DNA of 64,000 nt from Mangrovivirga cuniculi. Lineage in GTDB: Bacteria; Bacteroidota; Bacteroidia; Cytophagales; Cyclobacteriaceae. Position 1 is the stretch's first letter, and every line of letters starts with the position of its first letter. The position numbers and the translations under genes were made by a program. The notes below the pieces were generated by a model. That model saw only the letters and a program-made list of their open reading frames with translations. It ran no database searches and was not told the DNA's origin. The stretch lies in contig NZ_CP028923.1 in NCBI RefSeq assembly GCF_005166025.1, positions 3,660,001 to 3,724,000 on the forward strand. The letters run 5' to 3'. Below are positions 55,801-63,251 of this stretch, one piece after another.

Positions 55801-55954
55801 CGTGAACTACTACCTATCGGGATTACACAGCTACGCGGCAGGCGATCCGATGCCAATTCCTGATTTTGTGTATGTGACGGCTATATCGATGGTCGTGTTG
55901 AGTGTATTGGTAATTGTTAAGGTTAAGAGGTTTGGGGGGAGAATTGGATATTAG
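52829..55954 (+). CDS. ccsBA: Cytochrome c biogenesis protein, ResB-CcsA (CcsBA) fusion
   Basis: System II heme-export and ligation protein of 1041 aa. The N-terminal ResB/CcsB part has helices at about residues 5-30, 45-65 and 80-95, a large periplasmic domain and a helix at about 435-452. A second periplasmic region leads to the CcsA part (from about residue 725), with six to eight helices and the heme-handling WWD motif WGRYWAWDPKETWA at about 936-949 flanked by conserved His residues (LHLRF, LHSYAAG). Placed just after nrfHA, it supplies heme attachment for NrfA, including possibly its CxxCK site. Confidence 0.94.
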   Translation: MRFFYRLFGSSVLALLLLLTFAISMAVATFIENDYGTAAAWQIIYDSWWFELVMFGLALAFLTNIYKYRLYRKPKWPILLFHISFLVIIIGAFITRYYSESGVMRIRENESSSTIISDKKYLQVHFTKDDQHKGVSQEVHFSNHTDEDIIWNPEFDNREIEIELLEYIPDASVEINSDEERGEPFIEMVVSEGQGRETHILRKGETKLFGDHGHAIGFNSDNEEAINILQDGDEFYIESPLPLDYFIMANQQPGHILADSLQKISLRTVFRLHNLSFVPLKYHDKGVIDIISNPEKPGDNDPVKDDVVRMKVSVGDESEELDVLYREGFLPTVHTVELADLSIDVSYGSKGIELPFSIKLEDFQLERYPGSSSPSSYASEVVVQSKAESFPYRIYMNNVLDYSGYRFYQASYDTDEKGTVLSVNKDRPGTLVTYAGYILLGIGMFWTLFGKGSRYTQLNKKLKNLKNQTNILILLMAFGSSIIINGQENQQEKAVIIDEQQAEYFGRLLVQDLDGRIKPINTLSSEFLRKISRKTYLEIPSGEKTIRLNPDQVFISMMMYPSLWQNIPIIKIDGKKLTSVLDENLTEKERIPFSALLGKNGQYILSKEVEEANKKKPANRTEQDKEVIKVDERFNIVFNVISGNYLKIFPRKNDKEKNWYSFNHDFSNFNAEDRAFAQNIIPAYFSDLQSGNYSDAVEKVDYIHTYQQVLGAGYIPDYKHVNAEIWYNKLNLNFWLFQACFTIGIILLVLAIAKIFKQNKPLNILWNSMIIISWITFLIFTANLVLRWYVSGHPPWSNGYEMLVFVSWVLLLCGFIVHRKSDFTLPLTMLFTGALLFVSYLDWINPEITNLMPVLKSYWLKVHVATIVSSYAPLALSALIGVMVIALILMRKSSNEKEINIRIKELTYINEISMTIGLFVLTIGTFLGGVWANESWGRYWAWDPKETWALISIIVYAIVLHLRFIPKLNNYVVFNIASMFAFWSIIMTSFGVNYYLSGLHSYAAGDPMPIPDFVYVTAISMVVLSVLVIVKVKRFGGRIGY

Positions 55955-57660
55955 GTTATTGGGTTATTAAGTTATTAGTTATTGGAGATTAAGTTATTGG
56001 TTTCATTTAGACACTGAACCATCACTCTTCTGTCCCTGGCGCCAGCGTCGCGCTGGTGCCGATTAATTATTCAAAAACTACTGAAATTAGAATACTCAGC
56101 TTTGTCGATTTACATAAATAATTGTCAGAATCAGGATTTACAGGATGGAAGGATTTACATGATTTCTCTCGACTCGCAAGTAAAAAAACACACCGCAAAG
56201 GCGCTAAGTACGCTAAGAAAAGCAGCAAGCTGTTTAGGTTTTATACCACAGAGAGCGCAGAGGAAACAGCAAGCTGTTATATTTTACCACAGAGAGCACA
56301 GAGTACACAGAGGAAACATCAAGATGTTTGAGTTAAGTAACACCGAGTCCGCAGGGTTCAAAGAGAATTACTGAATCGATGAAATTAAAATGTTACATAG
56401 AAAAAAGGGAGGTTTCACATCCGATGCTTCAATCTTTTATTAGTTGATTCTTAGAAGGGTGCGGTAGGAATGGCAATATCCCGAGGGTGGGGAGGAATGG
56501 GCGCTAGGAGGATCGATATTGTCTTGACTTTTTTGCTTCGTTTTTGTGTCAAGACAAAAATGAAGAGGAAACTGTCTGAATCAGAATTAGGAGGATTCAA
56601 AGATTAACAGTATTGCCCTTGACTCGAATAAAAAAACACACCGCAAAGCCGCAGAGATCGCAAAGGAAACAGCAAGCTGTTTAGGTTTTATACCACAAAG
56701 ATCACAGAGTACACAGAGAATTGTTGACGCAATTTATTTATATCACGGTAATACTTAGACCCTATAGCTCCAATTAAATTTAATGATTCTCCGCTCTCAC
56801 TCTCACACTCACTCTGCTTTCCGGAGGTGGGGAGGAATGGGCGCTAGGAGGATCGATATTGTCTTGACCTTTTTGCTTCGTTTCTTGGATGCTGACATGC
56901 GATAGCATCGTCAGTTTTTGTGTCAAGACAAAAATGAAGAGAAAACTGTCTGAATCAGAATTAAGAGGATTCAAAGATTAACAGAATTACCCTTGACTCG
57001 AAATTGGAGAACCACTATTTACAATGATTAAAAAAGATTAACAGGACTGCTCTCGACTCGCAAGTAAAAAAACACACCGCTAAGGCGCTAAGGACGCGAA
57101 GAAAATAGCAAGCTATTTTAATTATTACCACGGAGCACACAGAGATCGCAGAGAAAAACAGCAAGCTGTTTTATAGAAACATTCTTTTTAATAGAAACAG
57201 TTTATCCAGACATCGAAGAATGGAGATCGTCGTCTTTACGTTAAGGATACAAGGAAATTGTAGATACAACATGTTCGGAAAACGAGTATCAAGAAGGTAA
57301 TAGTAATTGCATCCTATATAAAACGTTGCATAGAAGGGCGCGGTAGGATTGACAATATCACGAGGGTGGGTTGGTTGTGTGTTTGGAGATTTGATATTGT
57401 CTTGACTTTTTTGCTTCGTTTTTGTGTCAAGACAAAAATGAAGAGAAAACTATCTGAATCAGAATTAACAGGATTCAAAGATAAACAGGATTGCCCTTGA
57501 CTCGAATAAAAAAATACACCGCAAATCTTTGACCCTGACACCGACGCAGAAGGTCGTCAAGGGGGCGCTAAGGAAGCGAAGAAAATAGCAAGCTGTTTTA
57601 TTTTACCACAGAGAGCACAGAGTACACAGAGGAAACATCAAGATGTTTCTATATCAATCG
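55950..57660 (+). repeat. Hairpin-module repeat cluster E
   Basis: Gene-free 1.7 kb between the cytochrome assembly gene and the convergent LRR operon. Contents in order: TTATTAG array; GGCGCCAGCG/CGCTGGTGCC hairpin (about 56037-56060); CACCGCAAAGGCGC segment; GCAGC and AACAGC hairpins (56221-56233, 56265-56278); AACATC hairpin (56315-56328); a long-unit copy with the TTGTCTTGAC hairpin (about 56325-56630); AACAGC (56668-56681); an AATTGT/GCAATT wobble hairpin (56719-56734); a second TTGTCTTGAC hairpin whose loop holds a CTGAC module (56892-56914); AATAGC/GCTATT hairpin (57104-57117); a third long unit (about 57325-57500); a CCCTGAC module (57533-57565); AATAGC/GCTGTT wobble hairpin (57584-57597); and a final AACATC hairpin (57634-57647). 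Confidence 0.88.
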
Positions 57661-57714
57661 CTGCCGTGCAGATCACTTAAAATCATATATTAATTACTTG
57701 AGATCAAATCATTC

Positions 57715-58622
57715 TTAATATTGAATATTCACTTTACCCTGAAATTTTTCACTAATTTCTCTCAATTCTTCTTTTGTGAGCTGAAGATTATTATGACTAA
57801 TATCTAGTTGTTTTAGATTTTTTAATTTGAACAGTACTTCAGGAAATTCTTTGAATTGATTATAACTAATGTTTAAATATTGAAGAGAATCGAAATTGAC
57901 GAAAGAGTTTGGTAATTCATTTAAATTATTGTTTTCTAAATTCAGAACCTTCAATTCAGTGTTGTTTTTATCAATTTCAGGGAAGCTTGATATAAAATTC
58001 CTTCTCAAGGAGAAAAAACTAATATTACCTTTATCAAAGATAGCAGGTGATATTTTTTTATATGATTAAAGTCTGCTATCAACGTATCTATATTTCCATT
58101 TTCTATTCCTGATAACTCTTCAATGAAATTATTTCTTATTTTAAGATTCCTTAATTTTTGAAGATTCCCTATGTTACTGGGAATAAAAGTAAGGTGGTTA
58201 AATGAGATATTTAATTCGGAAAGATTAGTCATATTAGAAATAGATGGAGGTAAACTATTTATCTCGTTTTTAGACGCATTTAAAACTTCCAGACTTTCTA
58301 ATTCTGTTAATTGTGATATATCTCTAATATTATTTCTACTGATGTTTAAATATTTAGTATCTGATAACCTTTTAGAATGAGAAGGTTGTATTACACTCAG
58401 TGAATTTCCTGATATGTTAAAATTAATGGGATACTTTTCTTTCTTCAGCCAACCATACTCATCATATTTATCTTCAGGCAAATCACTGACATGAAGTATT
58501 TTGTTGTTGCGATCAGTATTATCGTTTTTACATCCTGTTAAGGAGGCCTGAATTATTATTAAAGCAAAAAACAGAAGTATTTTTTTTCGATTAAATAAAT
58601 ACATATATACGTTTGCCCTCAA
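57715..58622 (-). pseudogene. Leucine-rich-repeat lipoprotein, interrupted by a frameshift
   Basis: The first ORF (58622-58005) has a leader ending in SLTGC (lipobox) and then LRRs of the form LxxLxxLxxLNxSxNxLxxLPxxI (for example LEVLNASKNEINSLPPSI). It loses the frame after DFNHIKK and ends in a non-LRR tail. The second ORF (58008-57715) continues the LRR pattern (LKVLNLENNNLNELPNSF, LKQLDISHNNL). One more A in an A7 run (T-run 58053-58059 on the plus strand) fuses them into one protein of about 302 aa. It could be a sequencing error or a genuine lesion. It is the last gene of the DUF4157 operon, 29 bp after the first LRR gene. Confidence 0.75.
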
Positions 58623-58651
58623 ATTATTTCAGCGTAGTAAGAGGCTATTTC

Positions 58652-59521
58652 TTAATCAACAAATTCAATTCTGATAGGTTTAAAATCTTCTCTGATACTA
58701 TCTTCCAGGTCTTCGTCTACAATATATTTAGAAAAAATTATGGTTTCCAAGCTAGTAGATTCTTTAAGGAAATAGGGAAATTCTTTTAAATCAATATTAT
58801 GAAGATATAAATAATTTAAATTCTTTAATTTGATAATTTCTTTGGGAATGGAGTTAATCGGATTATTTCCTATAAAAAGAGTTTCTAAATTTTCACATTT
58901 CAAAATTGACTTCGGGAAATCTTTAAGATGGTTATCATTTAAGTGTAATTCACTCAAACTTTCCAAGCTCTGACCACTGATTTCAAATGAGCTAATTATA
59001 TTTTCACTTAAGTCTAGTTCGATAAGGCTTATGTCAGGGAATTCGTTTATTTCTTGTATCTTATTTTTTCTTAGTTTCAGGTATTGCAGGTGTTGAAATT
59101 TTTCAAGACCAGCAGGAAGATTTTTTAAGTTTGAATAAACTATATTGAGATATTGCAAACAGTTGTTTTTATAGAAATTTTCTAACACCGAATTATCAAT
59201 ATTCTGATCCTGAATATCAAGCCATTTTAAATTTCTTAAATTCGACAACTTCTTTTCGTTCAGTTTTATAGCAGTTGAATTTACACTTTTAACTTCATCA
59301 AAGTTGATATTATTATCATCTTCGAAATCATTAATGTCTTTACCTACAAAATAAGTATTCAATGCAAACAAACTATCATAATCTAACGAAGTACATTCTC
59401 TGCGTTTTTCCATACCAGTTTCTGTGATATTTTTTGATTCAAAATCATCGGTTGATCTATTTTTACAGTATGTTAATAATATACATACTGGAAGGTAAAG
59501 GATTATAAATATCTTTCTCAT
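58652..59521 (-). CDS. Leucine-rich-repeat lipoprotein
   Basis: Protein of 289 aa with a signal peptide ending in LLTYC (Cys19), so anchored in the envelope. Seven or so short LRRs of about 22-23 residues (LRNLKWLDIQDQNI, LQYLKLRKNKIQEI, LSELHLNDNHLKDFP, LETLFIGNNPINSIP, LNYLYLHNIDLKEFP) make up most of the mature part, ending in an acidic tail. The family is a protein-binding scaffold. Its ATG overlaps the stop of the DUF4157 gene (TAATG), so the two are made together. The downstream gene is a similar LRR lipoprotein. Confidence 0.85.
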   Translation of the reverse strand: MRKIFIILYLPVCILLTYCKNRSTDDFESKNITETGMEKRRECTSLDYDSLFALNTYFVGKDINDFEDDNNINFDEVKSVNSTAIKLNEKKLSNLRNLKWLDIQDQNIDNSVLENFYKNNCLQYLNIVYSNLKNLPAGLEKFQHLQYLKLRKNKIQEINEFPDISLIELDLSENIISSFEISGQSLESLSELHLNDNHLKDFPKSILKCENLETLFIGNNPINSIPKEIIKLKNLNYLYLHNIDLKEFPYFLKESTSLETIIFSKYIVDEDLEDSIREDFKPIRIEFVD

Positions 59522-60924
59522 TAGGTATCAGGTGTTAAATCAGCTAATTTGAATTTTTTAAGTACCGTCTTCCACTCAATCTCAGTATCATCACCTCCAA
59601 CTTTATTATTTTTCTCATCAAGGAAAAACCTGTCTGTCCATAATTGATCTGCCATTGATATATCTTTTTTCAAAGGTAGATCCATAATAGGATAATCAGG
59701 TGAAAACGCATCTTTTAAAGCTTGAAGTGTGCCTTCTGGCCCTGTTGTATCATCTATTTGGGCATGCATCAGTTCATGGCTCTTCTTAACGTAATTGTAG
59801 CGGGTTGAAATTTCTATATATGCGCTTTTCCATCTACTAAAAGACCAATCGTAGCCATCTTTTGAATTTCTAATCCATTTTAATACAATTCCCTGTTTAA
59901 TTATTTTTTGACTGGGGAATATATTATCTGCACGTCTTTCTGCTTCCATCACTAATTTATCGCCGCTAAGTCCTTTAAAGTAATTCTTGTTTGCAGCTAA
60001 AAACTTTCTATAATAATCCTCTTTTAATTTATTATTATCATGTATACTAATGAAGCCATTATCAATTAAGGAAAGAAAGTCTCCAGCCGAGATATTATTA
60101 ATATTATTTACCTTATTATAAATTTCTGTGGCTGCATATGCTAAAATTTCGTAACCAATTGCCCACATGGGATTACTTTTACCTGCTGCTGTAAGTGCAG
60201 ATTTAATGATTTCACCTACGAAACCTGGAATCGATGCATCCTTACTTTTTTCTGCGTTTGTAAGTTGGCTAAAAGTACTTATTAGGGAAATTCTACAGGC
60301 ATTTATGTTAGATCTGTATTGATCAAAAAAATTACCAGAAATAATAGCTAATTGTTCATCAGAAAGTTGATCTTCTTGTTTTGCTTTCTCTTCCTCTTCA
60401 ATTAATGCGCCATTCTCTTGTTTGCTTTTTATTTCCTTTACTTTTTTCCCCTCAGCTGCTTTCTTACCCATCTCATCAGCTTCTTTTTCAAGGGCTGGAT
60501 CATCATTTACCGCCGCTCCTTTGGCCTGGGTTGTAGCTTTTACTCTTCCCTGTTTTTGCTGTACCACATGGGTAAGCTCATGACCGATCAGCTCCTGCCC
60601 GGATTTGGTATCAGGATTATACTGGCCTGGAGCAAAATGGACTTCATTGCCCTGTGCAAATGCCTTTGCTCCCATTTTAGTAGCCTCTGGAGAATCTTTG
60701 TGCACATTGACATCGGAAAAACTTGTTCCAAAAGAGTTTTCCATCTTTTGCTTTACATTTCCGGAAAGGGATGATTTTCTGGACTGTGACCCCGGTGCAG
60801 GAGCATCATTACCAACTCTAAAGCCAGGTTTTTTCAGGAGCTGGAGTGTTTTTTCTTTATTGTTTTTTTTATCGGGCTGCCTAAATCGTTGATGATTTTG
60901 ATCTTCTTTTTTTGCGTAATCCAC
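59521..60924 (-). CDS. DUF4157 protein with a second HExxH motif
   Basis: Protein of 467 aa from the GTG at 60924 ([14 protein letters not shown]); a TTG at 60954 lies inside the promoter -7 box and is unlikely. The N-terminal part is basic and Gln/Lys-rich. The DUF4157 domain (about residues 55-135) has [34 protein letters not shown] and the zinc-protease-like [10 protein letters not shown] (HELTH at 115-119). After a Glu/Lys-rich linker comes an unrecognised region with a second HExxH, SHELMHAQ (383-387). DUF4157 is often at the N-terminus of toxins or effectors linked to contractile injection systems, but also occurs alone. No injection-system genes are in the window. Confidence 0.8.
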   Translation of the reverse strand: MDYAKKEDQNHQRFRQPDKKNNKEKTLQLLKKPGFRVGNDAPAPGSQSRKSSLSGNVKQKMENSFGTSFSDVNVHKDSPEATKMGAKAFAQGNEVHFAPGQYNPDTKSGQELIGHELTHVVQQKQGRVKATTQAKGAAVNDDPALEKEADEMGKKAAEGKKVKEIKSKQENGALIEEEEKAKQEDQLSDEQLAIISGNFFDQYRSNINACRISLISTFSQLTNAEKSKDASIPGFVGEIIKSALTAAGKSNPMWAIGYEILAYAATEIYNKVNNINNISAGDFLSLIDNGFISIHDNNKLKEDYYRKFLAANKNYFKGLSGDKLVMEAERRADNIFPSQKIIKQGIVLKWIRNSKDGYDWSFSRWKSAYIEISTRYNYVKKSHELMHAQIDDTTGPEGTLQALKDAFSPDYPIMDLPLKKDISMADQLWTDRFFLDEKNNKVGGDDTEIEWKTVLKKFKLADLTPDT

Positions 60925-60951
60925 TGAAAAAAATGTAATGGTTGATGAAAT

Positions 60952-60983
60952 CAAAAGTATAAGTTTGGTGACTATATTCCAAA
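60952..60983 (-). promoter_or_regulatory. Promoter of the DUF4157-LRR operon (TTTG-N20-TACTTTTG)
   Basis: On the minus strand, TTTG (60983-60980), a 20-bp spacer and TACTTTTG (60959-60952) match the Bacteroidota consensus at all fixed positions. Transcription should begin near 60945, which makes the GTG at 60924 the likely start codon. Confidence 0.7.
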
Positions 60984-61039
60984 AGAGGATTGAGTTTTAT
61001 TTAAGACTTAATTTCATCTTTTAGTCAATATTTGTGTCA

Positions 61040-62160
61040 GGCTATTTAGTGAAAGTTATTAGAGATTAGATGGATAGTTATTGGAGATTAAGTTATTGGT
61101 TATTAGAATGCTTGACTCGAAATTGTCTGACCTAGAATTTTTAGGAATTAAATAATAGGATGACAGGATTGCTCTCGACTTGTGATTGGAGAACCGGGAT
61201 TCACCTTGATTATAAAAGATTAACAGGATTGCCCTTGACTCGAATAAAATAAACACACATCAAATCTTCAGACCCTGACATCGACGTTAGGAGATCGTCA
61301 AGGGGCGCAGTGATCGTTAAGGAAACAGCAAGCTGTTTTATTTTACCACAGAAAGCACAGAGTACACAGAGGAAACATCAAGATGTTTGAGTTAAGTAAC
61401 ACCGAGTCCGCAGGGTTCAAAGAGAATTACTGAATCGATGAAATTAAAATGTTACATAGAAAAAAGGGAGGTTTCACATCCGATGCTTCAATCTTTTATT
61501 AGTTGATTCTTAGAAGGGTGCGGTAGGAATGGCAATATCCCGAGCCGAAGGCCCTGACATGCGATAGCATCGTCAAGGGGGTGGGGAGGAATGGGCGCTA
61601 GGAGGATCGATATTGTCTTGACTTTTTTGCTTCGTTTTTGTGTCAAGACAAAAAATGAAGAAGAGAAAACTGTCTGAATCAGAATTAAGAGGATTCAAAG
61701 ATTAACAGGATTACCTTTGACTCGAAATTGGAGAACTTGGATTGACCATGATTAAAAAAAATTAACAGGATTGCTCTCGACTCGCAAGTAAAAAAACACA
61801 CCGCTAAGGCGCTAAGGACGCGAAGAAAATAGCAAGCTATTTTAATTTTTACCACGGAGCACACAGAGATCGCAGAGAAAACAGCAAGCTGTTTTATTTT
61901 ACCACAGCGAGCACAGAGTACACAGAGAATTGCTGACGCAATTTATTTATATCACGGTTATGATTGGATCTCTATAGCTCCAATTTATTTTAATGATTCT
62001 CCGCTCTCACTCTCACACTCACTCTGCTTTCCGGGGGTGGGGAGGAATGGGCGCTAGGAGGATCGATATTGTCTTGACCTTTTTGCTTCGTTTTTTGGAT
62101 GCTGACATGCGATAGCATCGTCAGTATTTGTGTCAAGACAAAAATGAAGAGGAAGATAAT
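61040..62160 (+). repeat. Hairpin-module repeat cluster F
   Basis: Gene-free 1.1 kb upstream of the DUF4157 operon, homologous to cluster E in the same orientation. Order: TTATTGG array; GACTCGAAATTG segments; CCCTGAC module (61273-61305); AACAGC hairpin (61324-61337); AACATC hairpin (61374-61387); a long-unit copy (about 61386-61735) that, unlike its twin at 56325-56630, has a 35-bp CCCTGAC insertion (61545-61579); AATAGC/GCTATT hairpin (61828-61841); AACAGC hairpin (61880-61893); AATTGC hairpin (61928-61943); and a final TTGTCTTGAC hairpin with a CTGAC module in its loop (62102-62124). Confidence 0.88.
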
Positions 62161-62300
62161 TCATCATTGTATATAGAAGATTCAAAAGAGAAAGAACTAC
62201 CATAAAACAAAGTACCTACCTCCTCTCCCCCTCTCTTTCAAACCACCAAAAAAAACCCTTATTATTGACCCAACTTTATCAACATCAATTTTTTAAACTA

Positions 62301-62744
62301 ATGAAATTCTTAAACTTTTTCATTTATCTGGCATTCACAATTTTAGTTCTGATAATTTTAGGGGCAATCGGTGCAGGCTTGATTTATCTGTTTATAATGA
62401 ATAATATAGATGTCCGTTCAGGACCAATACAGCGCTTATCCGAGACGATTTATTTGACCTTACCCCTCTTTATTGGAATTGGAATAGCAATTCAGTCTTT
62501 GATAAACAAAATTCTCGGAGCAGGACGAAGCAAATTTTTCACTGCTTTTTATTTTACAGTTATGCTGCTAATAATCGGTTCCGCTTATTACTTCAAAGTG
62601 TGGGACGGAACTTCTGTTAATGAATTCTTCTGGATCGGAGTCCAGGGTTGTTATTTATTAGGTTCGGTATTATTTGCTATACCCAGGACGAAAAAGGTAT
62701 TCATTAAAGAAAAAAGCATTAGTTCGGATCCGGAAATATTATAA
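62301..62744 (+). CDS. Small four-helix membrane protein
   Basis: Hypothetical protein of 147 aa. I start at ATG 62301 (MKFLNFFIYLAF), which opens directly with a membrane helix; the longer reading from a TTG at 62265 adds 12 polar residues. Four hydrophobic segments (about residues 5-35, 55-70, 80-98 and 108-125) and a short basic-acidic tail. I recognise no family. The next gene starts 1 bp after its stop and encodes a protein of the same size and topology, so the two may be diverged duplicates. Confidence 0.65.
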   Translation: MKFLNFFIYLAFTILVLIILGAIGAGLIYLFIMNNIDVRSGPIQRLSETIYLTLPLFIGIGIAIQSLINKILGAGRSKFFTAFYFTVMLLIIGSAYYFKVWDGTSVNEFFWIGVQGCYLLGSVLFAIPRTKKVFIKEKSISSDPEIL

Positions 62745-62745
62745 T

Positions 62746-63180
62746 ATGAAAATAGCAGGAAAAATAATCATAGTAATACTTGTACTAATTTCATCATACC
62801 CGGCAACACTTGTATTAAATCTAATTGCTGTCCTGACATATGAATCAGTATTTATTGAGCCTGTAAACAATAAATTACTATTTATCAGTATACCTTTGGC
62901 AATTACTTATGGATTAGCTGTCCAATCTTTTACCATTTGGGCGACCAATATGGTAACAGCAAAAGTATTTAACTGGATATATACATTACTAGTCTTCGGA
63001 TTTGTGACATTCATGTTAAGTTCTAATGCGAGAGAATTGATATTTAGAGACCTTTCCATGTTCTCGTTATTCATAATCATGATCTTCATAGGAGTTGGCG
63101 CCTGGCTAAGAGTGTTGAAGATAATCGATAATCGATTTAAAAAAACTAAAACTGAGAGTGATATTCTGGATATGAAGTGA
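62746..63180 (+). CDS. Small four-helix membrane protein, partner of the previous gene
   Basis: Hypothetical protein of 144 aa from ATG 62746 (MKIAGKIIIVIL), the first ATG after the upstream stop (TAATATG). Four hydrophobic segments with a hydrophilic charged tail, and shared local patterns with its neighbour (IPLAITYGLAVQSFTIWATNMV here, LPLFIGIGIAIQSLINKI there). Probably co-transcribed with it. Function unknown. Confidence 0.65.
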   Translation: MKIAGKIIIVILVLISSYPATLVLNLIAVLTYESVFIEPVNNKLLFISIPLAITYGLAVQSFTIWATNMVTAKVFNWIYTLLVFGFVTFMLSSNARELIFRDLSMFSLFIIMIFIGVGAWLRVLKIIDNRFKKTKTESDILDMK

Positions 63181-63251
63181 GTGGAATTTACTTTTTAAAC
63201 TGAATTACCATATATTTATGTAACTGAATTTAGAGCAATTCAAACTCACAA

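Noticed and set aside
56102-56374. 90-aa and 69-aa overlapping ORFs in cluster E
   Set aside because: Two frames of the same repeat are open at once, which is expected for periodic non-coding DNA.
59521-60924. Extracellular contractile injection system locus
   Set aside because: DUF4157 alone is not evidence of one; no sheath, tube, baseplate or ATPase genes occur in the window.
25258-62160. Insertion sequence or transposon remnants
   Set aside because: No transposase, integrase or reverse-transcriptase fragment was found in any frame of the clusters, and no consistent terminal inverted repeats with target duplications could be seen by eye.
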